The position numbers and the translations under genes are program-made. Of a DNA stretch of 64,000 nucleotides, positions 1 to 7,055 are shown piece by piece; position 1 is the stretch's first letter, and each line of letters begins with the position of its first letter. Origin of the DNA: Humibacillus xanthopallidus (GTDB lineage: Bacteria; Actinomycetota; Actinomycetes; Actinomycetales; Dermatophilaceae); the NCBI RefSeq assembly GCF_006717145.1, contig NZ_VFQF01000003.1, positions 434,001 to 498,000 on the forward strand. The letters are read 5' to 3'. Below the pieces are notes generated by a model. The model was not told the DNA's origin. It saw only the letters and a program-made list of their open reading frames with translations, and ran no database searches.

Positions 1-579
1 GACGGCATACCGGCTCGGGGCGACATGGAGCGCACCTATCGGCGGATGGACGTCGCGGCCAAGAACGTCGACACCCGCGAGCACGACATCGCCGACAGCG
101 ACGACTACTTCCAGTACCACGGCGGCATGGTGGCCACGGTGCGCGCGCTGACGGGCCGGGAGCCGCGGGCCTACGTCGGCGACTCGACGACGCCTTCGGC
201 GGTGCGCACCCGGTCGCTCGCGGAGGAGACGTCGCGGGTCTTCCGCGCGCGGGTCGTCAACCCGCGGTGGATCGCGGCGATGCGGCGGCACGGCTACAAG
301 GGCGCCTTCGAGCTCGCGGCGACCGTCGACTACCTCTTCGGCTTCGACGCCACCGCGGGTGTCGTCGCCGACTGGATGTACGAGCAGCTGGCGCAGACCT
401 ACGTGCTCGACAAGGAGAACCGCGACTTCGTGCAGCACGCGAACCCGTGGGCCCTGCAGGGGATGATCGAGCGGCTGCACGAGGCCGTCGAGCGGGGGCT
501 GTGGGCGGAGCCCGACCCGCAGCTGCTGGCCGAGCTGCAGCAGGTCTATCTCGACGTCGAGGGCGACCTCGAGGACTGA
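1..579 (+). CDS. cobN: Cobaltochelatase subunit CobN, C-terminal part (runs in from left edge)
   Basis: Last 192 residues of the large subunit of aerobic cobaltochelatase, which with CobS and CobT uses ATP to put cobalt into hydrogenobyrinic acid a,c-diamide in the cytoplasm. The frame is open from base 1, so the start lies outside. Blocks typical of the CobN end are visible: REHDIADSDDYFQYHGG, VRTRSLAEETSRVFRARVV, NPRWIAAMRRHGYKGAFE and YLFGFDATAGVVADWMYEQL. The cobQ and cobF genes at 1839-4723 on the other strand belong to the same pathway, so this is the edge of a cobalamin cluster. Ending in TGA at 577-579 it appears intact at this end. Confidence 0.93.
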   Translation, partial: DGIPARGDMERTYRRMDVAAKNVDTREHDIADSDDYFQYHGGMVATVRALTGREPRAYVGDSTTPSAVRTRSLAEETSRVFRARVVNPRWIAAMRRHGYKGAFELAATVDYLFGFDATAGVVADWMYEQLAQTYVLDKENRDFVQHANPWALQGMIERLHEAVERGLWAEPDPQLLAELQQVYLDVEGDLED

Positions 580-608
580 GCGGCGCGCGAGGCTCGGGCG
601 CGACCGAC

Positions 609-980
609 TCAGGGCGCGAAAGGCGTGATGCAGAAGGGGTGGCCGGCCGGGTCGAGCAGCACGCGCCACCGCGGATCGGGCTGCGGGTGCGCGAGGCGGG
701 CGCCGAGCGCGACGGCTCGCGTGACCTCGTCGTCGAGCTCCTCGGCTCCCGTGGTGAGGTCGAGGTGCACGATCGCGGCGCCCGGCCACTCGGGCTCGCG
801 GTAGTCGGTCACCGACTGGGGCACGAGCACGAGGCCTCCGGCGTCGACCGCCGAGGCGTCGTCGTGCGTCCAGAGCACCGTGCCACCGAGCAGCTCCGCA
901 TAGAACGTCGCGAGCACGACGTGGTCAGCGCAGTCGAGCGAGACGGCGCTGACGCGCAGCGGGCCGGAAGCCTCGGTCAT
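609..980 (-). CDS. VOC (glyoxalase/bleomycin-resistance fold) family protein
   Basis: 123-residue single-domain protein of the vicinal oxygen chelate superfamily; substrate unknown. The beta-alpha-beta pattern begins at SAVSLDCADHVVLATFYAEL, and the end DPAGHPFCITPF is the usual closing strand with the DPxGxPF signature. The start at 980 rather than an upstream in-frame ATG at 1010 is chosen because TACGAT stands exactly 6 nt before it (987-992), the leaderless pattern seen across this window. It lies tail-on to cobN with 29 bp between stops, so it is a separate unit. Function beyond the fold cannot be read from sequence. Confidence 0.8.
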   Translation of the reverse strand: MTEASGPLRVSAVSLDCADHVVLATFYAELLGGTVLWTHDDASAVDAGGLVLVPQSVTDYREPEWPGAAIVHLDLTTGAEELDDEVTRAVALGARLAHPQPDPRWRVLLDPAGHPFCITPFAP

Positions 981-986
981 GAAGCG

Positions 987-992
987 ATCGTA
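987..992 (-). promoter_or_regulatory. -10 element TACGAT, leaderless start of VOC gene
   Basis: TACGAT on the minus strand, 6 nt before the ATG at 980. That spacing puts the transcription start at or next to the start codon. Confidence 0.55.
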
Positions 993-1038
993 GCCACCCC
1001 CGGTCATCACCCCGTCGAAAGAACCCCACGCACCCCCT

Positions 1039-1080
1039 ATCGAGAGAGCAGTTCGTCGGCCGACGAACTGCTCTCTCGAT
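1039..1080. repeat. 42-bp perfect palindrome made of two head-to-head TCGA elements
   Basis: Two copies of the 20-21 bp element (form with TCGAGAGAGCAGTTCGTCGG) abut head to head: 1039-1059 on plus and 1060-1080 on minus, with no mismatch and no spacer. It lies between divergent genes (starts at 980 and 1242), so a terminator role is unlikely here. Degenerate copies follow at about 1099 and 1117. Confidence 0.85.
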
Positions 1081-1137
1081 CAGAGGCCGCCCTCCCCGAC
1101 CGAAGGAGCCCCACGAATCGAAGGAGCACCCCCCCCA

Positions 1138-1158
1138 ATCGAAAGAGCAGTTCGTCGG
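1138..1158 (+). repeat. TCGA element, form 1 (single copy)
   Basis: ATCGAAAGAGCAGTTCGTCG plus G; the canonical form of the element that recurs at 10.4, 55.9, 59.7 and 60.6 kb. Confidence 0.85.
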
Positions 1159-1180
1159 GTGCTGGCGGGGGGGCTCGCCC

Positions 1181-1212
1181 CTGTCGATCGGTCTAGATTG
1201 ATGGATCGACAG
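1181..1212 (+). promoter_or_regulatory. Candidate promoter and operator of the hydrolase gene
   Basis: CTGTCGATC at 1181-1189 is answered by GATCGACAG at 1204-1212, a 9-bp inverted repeat. A -10-like TAGATT (1194-1199) sits in its centre, so a protein bound to the repeat would cover the promoter. Transcription would start near 1206, giving a leader of about 36 nt before the ATG at 1242. Confidence 0.4.
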
Positions 1213-1241
1213 CGCGGTCACCTTCGAGCACGGGAGCACGC

Positions 1242-1817
1242 ATGGCTGAGGTCCTTCTCTTCCACCACGTCCAGGGTCTGACCCCGGGGCTGGTCGACGT
1301 CGCCGAGGCGCTGCGTTCGGCCGGCCACACCGTGCACGCGCCCGACCTCTTCGATGGCCGCACCTTCGCGACGATCGAGGAGGGGCTCGCCCACGCCCAG
1401 TCGGTCGGCTTCGCCTCCCTCCACGAGCGCGCCAGCGAGGTGGCGGCCGCGCTGCCCGATGCCCTCGTCTACGTGGGTTTCTCCATCGGGGTGATGGACG
1501 CCCAGCGTCTCGCTCAGACGCGGCCCGGCGCGGCCGGTGCGGTGCTGCTCGACTCGTGCGCACCCCTGGGGGAGTTCGCACCGGGCTGGCCCGCCGGTGT
1601 GCCGGTGCAGATCCACGGCGGCGAGGCCGACTCGTTCTTCATGGACGAGGGCGACGTCGAGGCCGCCCGGCAGGTGGTCGAGGCGGCTGACGACGGTGAG
1701 CTCTTCACGTATGCCGGGTGCGGCCACCTCTTCGCCGACGCCAGTTCGGAGGCCTACGACGCAGACGCGGCAGCGCTCGTCCGGCAGCGCGTGCTCGACT
1801 TCCTCGCCCGGGTCTGA
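1242..1817 (+). CDS. Dienelactone hydrolase family protein
   Basis: 191-residue alpha/beta hydrolase of the dienelactone hydrolase family, cytoplasmic. The nucleophile elbow reads VGFSIGV, so the nucleophile is Ser81 where classical dienelactone hydrolases have cysteine; Asp130 (HGGEADSFF) and His162 (GCGHLF) complete a plausible triad. The N-terminal pattern EVLLFHHVQGLTPGLVDVAEAL matches actinobacterial members of unknown substrate. It is convergent with cobF (21 bp between stops) and is probably monocistronic behind the inverted-repeat promoter at 1181-1212. Physiological substrate is not known. Confidence 0.82.
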   Translation: MAEVLLFHHVQGLTPGLVDVAEALRSAGHTVHAPDLFDGRTFATIEEGLAHAQSVGFASLHERASEVAAALPDALVYVGFSIGVMDAQRLAQTRPGAAGAVLLDSCAPLGEFAPGWPAGVPVQIHGGEADSFFMDEGDVEAARQVVEAADDGELFTYAGCGHLFADASSEAYDADAAALVRQRVLDFLARV

Positions 1818-1838
1818 GCCCGCACCGCTCGAGACGCC

Positions 1839-3218
1839 TCAGGCCTCGGGCCTCAGGAGAAAGTAGGAGACCTCGTCGGAGCGGGTGCCGTCGGGGTTGG
1901 GCAGGCGGCCGACGAGGACACCCTCCCGGGTGAATCCGGCCCGCTCCGCAGCCTTGCCCGACGCGACGTTGCCGACCTTGTGCCCGAGCTCGAGCCGCTG
2001 GATGTCGGTGTGGGCGAAGACCCAGCCGCAGACGAGGGTCAGCGCCCGTGACGTGAACCCGCGCCCGCGGAAGTCGGGCACGACGCCGTAGCCGACGACC
2101 CCGATGCCCGGGGGGCCCATCCGGATGACCATGAGCACGCCGGCACCCGCACCCGAGTCGGCATCGGCGATGACGAAGCGTGCCACGCGTCCGCGTCGCC
2201 ACTCGCGCACGGCCTCGGCCGTCTTGTGCCTGGCCTCCGCCTCCGTCAGCGGTCGACCGTCGAAGCCCCACTTCAGCGACTCGTCGTTGTTGCTCTCGGC
2301 GAGCAGGACGGGCCAGTCGGCAGCCGTGAGGGGTCGCACCGTGACGACCCCGTCGGTCAGCGGCTCCCACGATGCGACGTCGGGGAAGGCCATGAAGCTC
2401 GGACCTGCGTGCGCCGGCGCCGGCGCGTCGCCCGGCTGGCGCAGCAGGTAGGTGTCCATGATCCAGCCGTGCCGGGCGCGCGCCTCGGTGCGCACCCGTC
2501 GCACCTCCTCGATGACGTCAGCGAGGCGACCGTGGACGAGCACCTCGTCGACGGAGCCGAGGTAGGCACCCCAGTAGAGCTCGAGGTCGGGGAAGGAGTC
2601 GACGAGCGACGCGCACGAGAGGTGACCGTCGAGCATGACGACGACATCGCCGAGCCCGAGGTCGAACTCGTCGACGAGACGGCGCCCCGTCGTGATGTGA
2701 ACCGGAGCGCCGATGCGGTTCAACGGGATTCGGTGTCGCGCCGCGAGCAACGCAGGAGCGCTGATCCCCGCGATGACGTCGTGATCGACCATCCGGCCCT
2801 GCATGGCGCACCGTTCCACGAGGGCGTCGACGATGCGGATCGTCGAGTCGTAGAGCGCGGGGTCGCCCCACACGAGGAAGCCGACCGTCGTCTCGTGCTC
2901 GGCCAGCCCGTCGATGACCTCGGCATAGGCCTTCACCCGCGCGGCATGCCAGTCGCGCACCCCCTTGCCGTATGCCGCCGTGTCGCGTCCTGCGTCCGGG
3001 CCCCGTCGCGGGTCGGTGACCTCGACGACGCGGTAGGCCCGGTCTGCAGGGATCAGCGCGTCGCACACGGCCTGTCGGGCGGCCACGAGATCGCCGTGGG
3101 CATCGGCCTTGCGGGCGACGATGAAGACGTCGACGGTCGCGAGGGCACGGGCCGCCTCACCGGTCACCTGGTCGGGGTCGCCCATGCCGATACCGATGAC
3201 GCGAATCCGCCCGATCAC
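1839..3218 (-). CDS. cobF: Precorrin-6A synthase (deacetylating) CobF fused to a GNAT acetyltransferase
   Basis: 459 residues. Residues 1-260 are CobF, a SAM-dependent corrin methylase that methylates C-1 of precorrin-5 and releases acetate (aerobic cobalamin pathway): start IGRIRVIGIGMGDPDQ, LVWGDPALYDST near 115-125, IAGISAPALLAARH near 149-161. After a Pro/Ala linker (261-278), residues 288-459 form a GNAT N-acetyltransferase with the acetyl-CoA loop VPDFRGRGFTSRAL (380-393). The GTG at 3218 overlaps the cobQ stop as GTGA, implying translational coupling. CobF is normally about 250 residues, so the acetyltransferase half is an extra; its substrate is unknown and it may simply be a neighbour fused in frame. 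Confidence 0.88.
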   Translation of the reverse strand: MIGRIRVIGIGMGDPDQVTGEAARALATVDVFIVARKADAHGDLVAARQAVCDALIPADRAYRVVEVTDPRRGPDAGRDTAAYGKGVRDWHAARVKAYAEVIDGLAEHETTVGFLVWGDPALYDSTIRIVDALVERCAMQGRMVDHDVIAGISAPALLAARHRIPLNRIGAPVHITTGRRLVDEFDLGLGDVVVMLDGHLSCASLVDSFPDLELYWGAYLGSVDEVLVHGRLADVIEEVRRVRTEARARHGWIMDTYLLRQPGDAPAPAHAGPSFMAFPDVASWEPLTDGVVTVRPLTAADWPVLLAESNNDESLKWGFDGRPLTEAEARHKTAEAVREWRRGRVARFVIADADSGAGAGVLMVIRMGPPGIGVVGYGVVPDFRGRGFTSRALTLVCGWVFAHTDIQRLELGHKVGNVASGKAAERAGFTREGVLVGRLPNPDGTRSDEVSYFLLRPEA

Positions 3219-4723
3219 GAAGGCCTCCCGATGCGGGTGTGGGCGAGCAGCGAGTCGATGTCGACGTGCTCCTCCAGCGCGTCGGCGAGGGTCTCGAGCA
3301 TGCCCTCGCGCCGCGTCGCGAAGCCGGGAGCGCCGTCTGCGGCGGACCACTCGGAGCCGACCGCGGCAGCGACCTCGGCGAGCCATGCCCGGCGGAAGTG
3401 GTCGCTCTCGAAGGCCCCGTGCCACATCGTGCCCCAGACCGAGCCAGCTCGCCAGCCGTCGAGGAAGGCTTGGGGCGCAGGCTGATCGGCGACGCGAGGG
3501 TCGTCGGCAGCGACCTGACTGGCGATGCCGTGATGGATCTCGTACGCCGTGTCGACCGCGTGACCACCCCACGACCCTCTGGGTCGGGCCAGCACCTTGT
3601 CGGAGGCGAAGTCGACCTGCGTCGGAAGGAGGCCGAGGCCGGGGACGATGCCGACCCGGCCCTCGACGTCATCCGCGATCTCGTGGGCGAGCATCTGGTA
3701 GCCGCCGCAGATGCCGAGCACCGGCCGCCCCGCGGCGGCGCGGCGCGTCACGACATCAGCGAGCCCGCGCTCGCGCATCCACGCGAGATCCGTTGCGGTC
3801 GAACGCGATCCGGGCAGGACGACGAGGTCAGCCGCCTCCACGACGGACGGGTCGACCGTGACGAGCACGTCGACGCCAGGCTCGACGGCGAGCGCGTCGA
3901 CGTCGGTGGCGTTCGAGATGCGCGGCAGCCGCACGACGGCGATCTTGAGGCGGTCGCGGGCCAGCGCCGAGAGCGTCGTCGAGGCACGCCAGTGACCGAC
4001 CTCGAGGGTGTCCTCGGAGTCGAGCCACACGTCGAGCAGCCAGGGGATGACGCCGGCGAAGGGCACGCCGGTGCGCGCCGTGATCTCCGCCAGCCCGGGC
4101 TCGAGCACGCCGACGTCTCCACGGAACTTGTTGATGACAAAGGCTTTCAGCGTGTCGCGATCCGCCTCGTCGAGCAGGGCCCACGTGCCGTAGAGCGACG
4201 CGAGGATACCGCCGCGGTCGATGTCGCCCACGACGACGACCGGCAGGTCGAACTCGCGAGCGAGCCCGAGGTTGACGTAGTCACCGGCCCGGAGGTTGAT
4301 CTCTGCCGGGGAGCCGGCCCCCTCGCACACGACGAGGTCGTAGTGGTCGGCGAGCTCACGGTAGGCCGCGAACGCCGCGTCGCGGAGGTGGCCCCGCCCG
4401 GCGGCATACTGCCCGGCCTCGAGGGTGCCGGCGGGCTCGCCGCGCACGACCACGAACGACCGGCGGTCGGTGCCGGGCTTGAGGAGTACGGGGTTCATCG
4501 CGGTCGTCGGCTCGACGCGGGCAGCCTGGGCCTGGAGGTACTGCGCCCGCCCGATCTCGCCGCCGTCGAGGCACACCATCGAGTTGTTCGACATGTTCTG
4601 CGCCTTGAAGGGCGCCACCTTCACCCCGCGGCGCGCCAGGGCACGGCACAGCCCCGCGACGACGACCGACTTGCCGGCGTCGGACGACGTGCCGGCCACG
4701 AGGATCCCCGACGCTGCGCTCAC
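3215..4723 (-). CDS. cobQ: Cobyric acid synthase CobQ
   Basis: 502 residues, normal family length. Amidates four carboxylates of adenosylcobyrinic acid a,c-diamide using glutamine and ATP. The N-terminal ATP domain has GTSSDAGKS (11-19), FKAQNMSNNS (39-48) and the CEGAGSPAEINLR motif (133-145). The C-terminal class I glutaminase domain has the nucleophile Cys339 in GICGGYQML and His435 in GTMWHGAFE. The GTG at 4723 was chosen because it starts the conserved ILVAGTSSDAGKS segment and has CAGGAT 6 nt upstream; upstream in-frame starts lie under the next gene. Forms an operon with cobF downstream. Confidence 0.95.
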   Translation of the reverse strand: MSAASGILVAGTSSDAGKSVVVAGLCRALARRGVKVAPFKAQNMSNNSMVCLDGGEIGRAQYLQAQAARVEPTTAMNPVLLKPGTDRRSFVVVRGEPAGTLEAGQYAAGRGHLRDAAFAAYRELADHYDLVVCEGAGSPAEINLRAGDYVNLGLAREFDLPVVVVGDIDRGGILASLYGTWALLDEADRDTLKAFVINKFRGDVGVLEPGLAEITARTGVPFAGVIPWLLDVWLDSEDTLEVGHWRASTTLSALARDRLKIAVVRLPRISNATDVDALAVEPGVDVLVTVDPSVVEAADLVVLPGSRSTATDLAWMRERGLADVVTRRAAAGRPVLGICGGYQMLAHEIADDVEGRVGIVPGLGLLPTQVDFASDKVLARPRGSWGGHAVDTAYEIHHGIASQVAADDPRVADQPAPQAFLDGWRAGSVWGTMWHGAFESDHFRRAWLAEVAAAVGSEWSAADGAPGFATRREGMLETLADALEEHVDIDSLLAHTRIGRPS

Positions 4724-4776
4724 CCGGTCATCCTGCCGGACTCCCCGTTGCGGGGTCGCCCAGGTCCGACACGTCC

Positions 4777-4782
4777 TACGCT
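4777..4782 (+). promoter_or_regulatory. -10 element TACGCT, leaderless start
   Basis: TACGCT followed by 6 nt (GAGGGG) and the ATG at 4789. Confidence 0.55.
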
Positions 4783-4788
4783 GAGGGG

Positions 4789-5295
4789 ATGCAGCTGCGC
4801 CGGCTCGACGAGGCCAACGCGATCCAGCGAGCCCTGCGGCGCCTTGTCGCGTCGCGCCCTGGAGCGTGGGTCGGCAAGCGCGTCCTGCACCGTCTCGACC
4901 TCGTCGCACACCGCATCGCGCCGCACGGCACGCCGCCCACCCAGTGGCTGGCGGCAGTGCCGATCGGCCTGGTGACGACCACCGGGGCCCGGTCGGGGCA
5001 GCCGCGCACGGTGCCACTGATGCTCGCGCCCCTCGAGGACGGGTGGGGCGTCATCGCCTCCCACTACGGCTCAACCCGGCCGCCGGCGTGGTTCTTCAAC
5101 CTCGTCGCCCACCCCGACGCGACGGTCGAGCTCGACGGCGTCGTGCACCGGGTCCGGGCGGAGCAGGTGCACGGCGAGGACCGCGAGCGCGTCCGTCAGG
5201 CGGCGCTCACCTACTACTCCGGTTACACGGCCTACGAGGAGCGCGCCGGCGGGCGCGACCTCGGCTTCTTCGTCCTGCGCCCCCAGCACGACTGA
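4789..5295 (+). CDS. Deazaflavin (F420)-dependent nitroreductase-family oxidoreductase
   Basis: 168 residues, Ddn/F420H2-dependent quinone-nitroimidazole reductase-like split beta-barrel. The core reads LVTTTGARSGQPRTVPLM, then GWGVIASHYGSTRPPAWFFNLVA and VHRVRAEQV, the usual order for the family (TTTGRKSG.RTPLM, NPAWYHNL.ANP). Members reduce quinones or other hydrophobic acceptors with reduced F420; some bind haem or flavin instead, so the cofactor is inferred. Divergent from cobQ and ending in a strong hairpin (5295-5332) shared with the convergent PadR gene. Confidence 0.82.
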   Translation: MQLRRLDEANAIQRALRRLVASRPGAWVGKRVLHRLDLVAHRIAPHGTPPTQWLAAVPIGLVTTTGARSGQPRTVPLMLAPLEDGWGVIASHYGSTRPPAWFFNLVAHPDATVELDGVVHRVRAEQVHGEDRERVRQAALTYYSGYTAYEERAGGRDLGFFVLRPQHD

Positions 5296-5332
5296 GCCGT
5301 ATGCCGCTGGGCTGGCCCAGCGGCATACGGCT
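5295..5332. terminator. Bidirectional hairpin terminator
   Basis: AGCCGTATGCCGCTGGGC (5295-5312) pairs perfectly with 5315-5332 across a 2-nt loop, overlapping the stop codon at 5293-5295. It separates two convergent genes. No U-tract follows. Both arms carry the GTATGCCG word. Confidence 0.75.
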
Positions 5333-5386
5333 GCGTGTCGTCTCGGTGTGGTGACGCGGCGGCGCGCAACCTGCGGAGACCCGGTT

Positions 5387-6271
5387 CTACTCGGGGTCGC
5401 CGTCGGCGAGCAGCTGGTAGAGGCGGCGCCGGGTCTCGGTGAGGATCTCGGCGGCCTCGGCCCGCTGCTGTGCGGTGCCGGTGGTGACGATCTGCCACAT
5501 CGCACCCATGACCTGCCCGACGACCGGCATGAGGTCGGGGCCGTCGCTCGAGGACCGCTGGGGCGGCTGCTCCGGCTCCTCCTCGAACGGGCGCCAGGTC
5601 GCGGCCATCTCGTCGGGGTGCTCCTCGACGTATGAGCGCCCGGCGTCGGTGAGGCGCAGCAGGCGCCGACCGTCCACCTCGCGACCCTCGACGAGCCCTT
5701 CGTCCTCGAGCTGCTGGACGGTGGGATAGACCGAGCCGGGGCTCGGCTTCCACGCGCCGCCGGTGCGCTCGGAGATCTGCTGGATGAGCTGGTAGCCGTT
5801 CATCTCGTCGCCCGCGAGGACGTCGAGGATGGCGGCCCGCACGTCGCCGCGACGGGCCCGCGGGCCGCGCCGGCGTCCGCCGCCGAAGTCCGGGCCCATG
5901 CCCGGTCCGCCGAAGGCGCGGACGAGCTCGCTGACCCACGGGGGCGGTCCGGGTCGTCCCGGGCCTCCGCCCCAGGGGCCTCCGCCTCCGGGGCCGAAGC
6001 TGCCGAAGCCGCCGAAGCCGGGGCCGAAGGTGAAGCCCGGGCCGAAGCCGAAGCCTGGCCCGCGGCCCTCACCACGCGGTCCTCGGGGCCCGCGCGGTCC
6101 ACGGGGTCCGTCGCCGTGGCCGCCGTGCTCGTGCCCGTCGTGCTCGTGCCCGTCGTGCTCGTGGTGCCCGTGAGGGCCGCCGTGGCGGTCTCGGTCGTGG
6201 TCGCCCTGCGTGGTCCAGGGGTCGCGGCCCTCGTCGGGCGCAGGGCTGTCGAATTCAGGGGTGCTGTTCAT
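5387..6271 (-). CDS. PadR-family transcriptional regulator with His/Gly-rich N-terminal tail
   Basis: 294 residues. The PadR winged helix lies at about 144-215 (AAILDVLAGDEMNGYQLIQQI, PGSVYPTVQQLEDEGLV, RLTDAGRSYVEE), followed by a C-terminal helical segment for dimerisation. Residues 24-52 are unusually rich in histidine (PHGHHEHDGHEHDGHEHGG), and 55-115 are Gly/Pro/Phe-rich, so the tail could bind metal or mediate assembly. The ATG at 6271 begins the conserved tail. A palindrome at 6311-6333 just upstream suggests autoregulation. PadR proteins usually repress a nearby transporter or stress gene; none is evident except the divergent kinase gene. Confidence 0.85.
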   Translation of the reverse strand: MNSTPEFDSPAPDEGRDPWTTQGDHDRDRHGGPHGHHEHDGHEHDGHEHGGHGDGPRGPRGPRGPRGEGRGPGFGFGPGFTFGPGFGGFGSFGPGGGGPWGGGPGRPGPPPWVSELVRAFGGPGMGPDFGGGRRRGPRARRGDVRAAILDVLAGDEMNGYQLIQQISERTGGAWKPSPGSVYPTVQQLEDEGLVEGREVDGRRLLRLTDAGRSYVEEHPDEMAATWRPFEEEPEQPPQRSSSDGPDLMPVVGQVMGAMWQIVTTGTAQQRAEAAEILTETRRRLYQLLADGDPE

Positions 6272-6310
6272 GGTGGACTCCCTCCACTCTCGCGCGACCA
6301 ATGAACAGTC

Positions 6311-6333
6311 GCGATAGGTCAACGATATATCGC
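6311..6333. promoter_or_regulatory. Candidate PadR operator
   Basis: GCGATA (6311-6316) and TATCGC (6328-6333) form an inverted repeat, with a perfect 10-bp inner palindrome CGATATATCG at 6323-6332. It is AT-rich against the local background and lies 40 bp upstream of the padR start, as autoregulatory PadR operators do. Confidence 0.5.
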
Positions 6334-6468
6334 AAAAGCAGGGCAGGCAAGAGTTTGCCGGTGAGGTGGCCGATCGGCGGGTGATTTCACACGGTTCATT
6401 GAGCTCTGGCCAAGGTTTCGTTACGGTGCTCGACGGGGGCGAGGCATCGCCCGCAAAGGAGGTCACCC

Positions 6469-7032
6469 ATGGTGACGAGTCAGGGAAGAGGCGCCGCGGG
6501 CCAGAGCGCTGCCACGATCACCCGGAACGCGACGACGCCAAAGACGACAACGACGACAACGACGACGGGGAGCCGCTCCATGTCCACAGGGTCGTCCGCC
6601 ACCGCTGCGTCCGGGCCTCCGCTCGGCGAGAAGCGCACACTCCGCCTGCCGTGGGCCCCGTCCGCCGCGCCGCGCGTCCGGCGCGAGCTCGTCGAGGACC
6701 TCGTCGCCCGGGAGGTGTCGCCTGCCGTCATCGACGAGTCCGAGATCGTCGTGAGCGAGCTCGTCGCCAACGCGATCCGGCACGCGCGACCGCTCGCAGA
6801 CGGCGCGATCCGGGTGCACTGGAAGGTGAAGAACAACGTCGTCGAGGTCGAGGTGTCCGACGGGGGCGGCCCGACGGCCCCGCGCCCCGCGCCGCCGACG
6901 ACCTGGGGCCCCGGTGGCCGCGGCCTGCGCATCGTGCGCTCGCTCGCCCATGAGTGGGGCGTCATCGAGGACCCCAACGGCCGCACCGTGTGGGCCTCGC
7001 TCGGCGGTCCGTCGCGCCGTCGCTCGCACTGA
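6469..7032 (+). CDS. RsbW-like ATP-binding protein (GHKL/HATPase_c_2)
   Basis: 187 residues. The GHKL fold has the N box SELVANAIRHA (97-107, Asn101), the G1 box VSDGGG (129-134) and the G2 box GGRGLRIVRSLA (149-160). Proteins of this type are anti-sigma-factor kinases or similar small regulators in actinobacteria; no anti-sigma antagonist is adjacent. The first 55 residues are disordered, including a run of eight threonines. The start is fixed by AAAGGAGGT at 6455-6463, a near-perfect ribosome binding site 5-6 nt before the ATG; an internal ATG at residue 38 would be a shorter alternative. Confidence 0.82.
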   Translation: MVTSQGRGAAGQSAATITRNATTPKTTTTTTTTGSRSMSTGSSATAASGPPLGEKRTLRLPWAPSAAPRVRRELVEDLVAREVSPAVIDESEIVVSELVANAIRHARPLADGAIRVHWKVKNNVVEVEVSDGGGPTAPRPAPPTTWGPGGRGLRIVRSLAHEWGVIEDPNGRTVWASLGGPSRRRSH

Positions 7033-7055
7033 CGGCCCGATCCCGGCGGGCCAGC

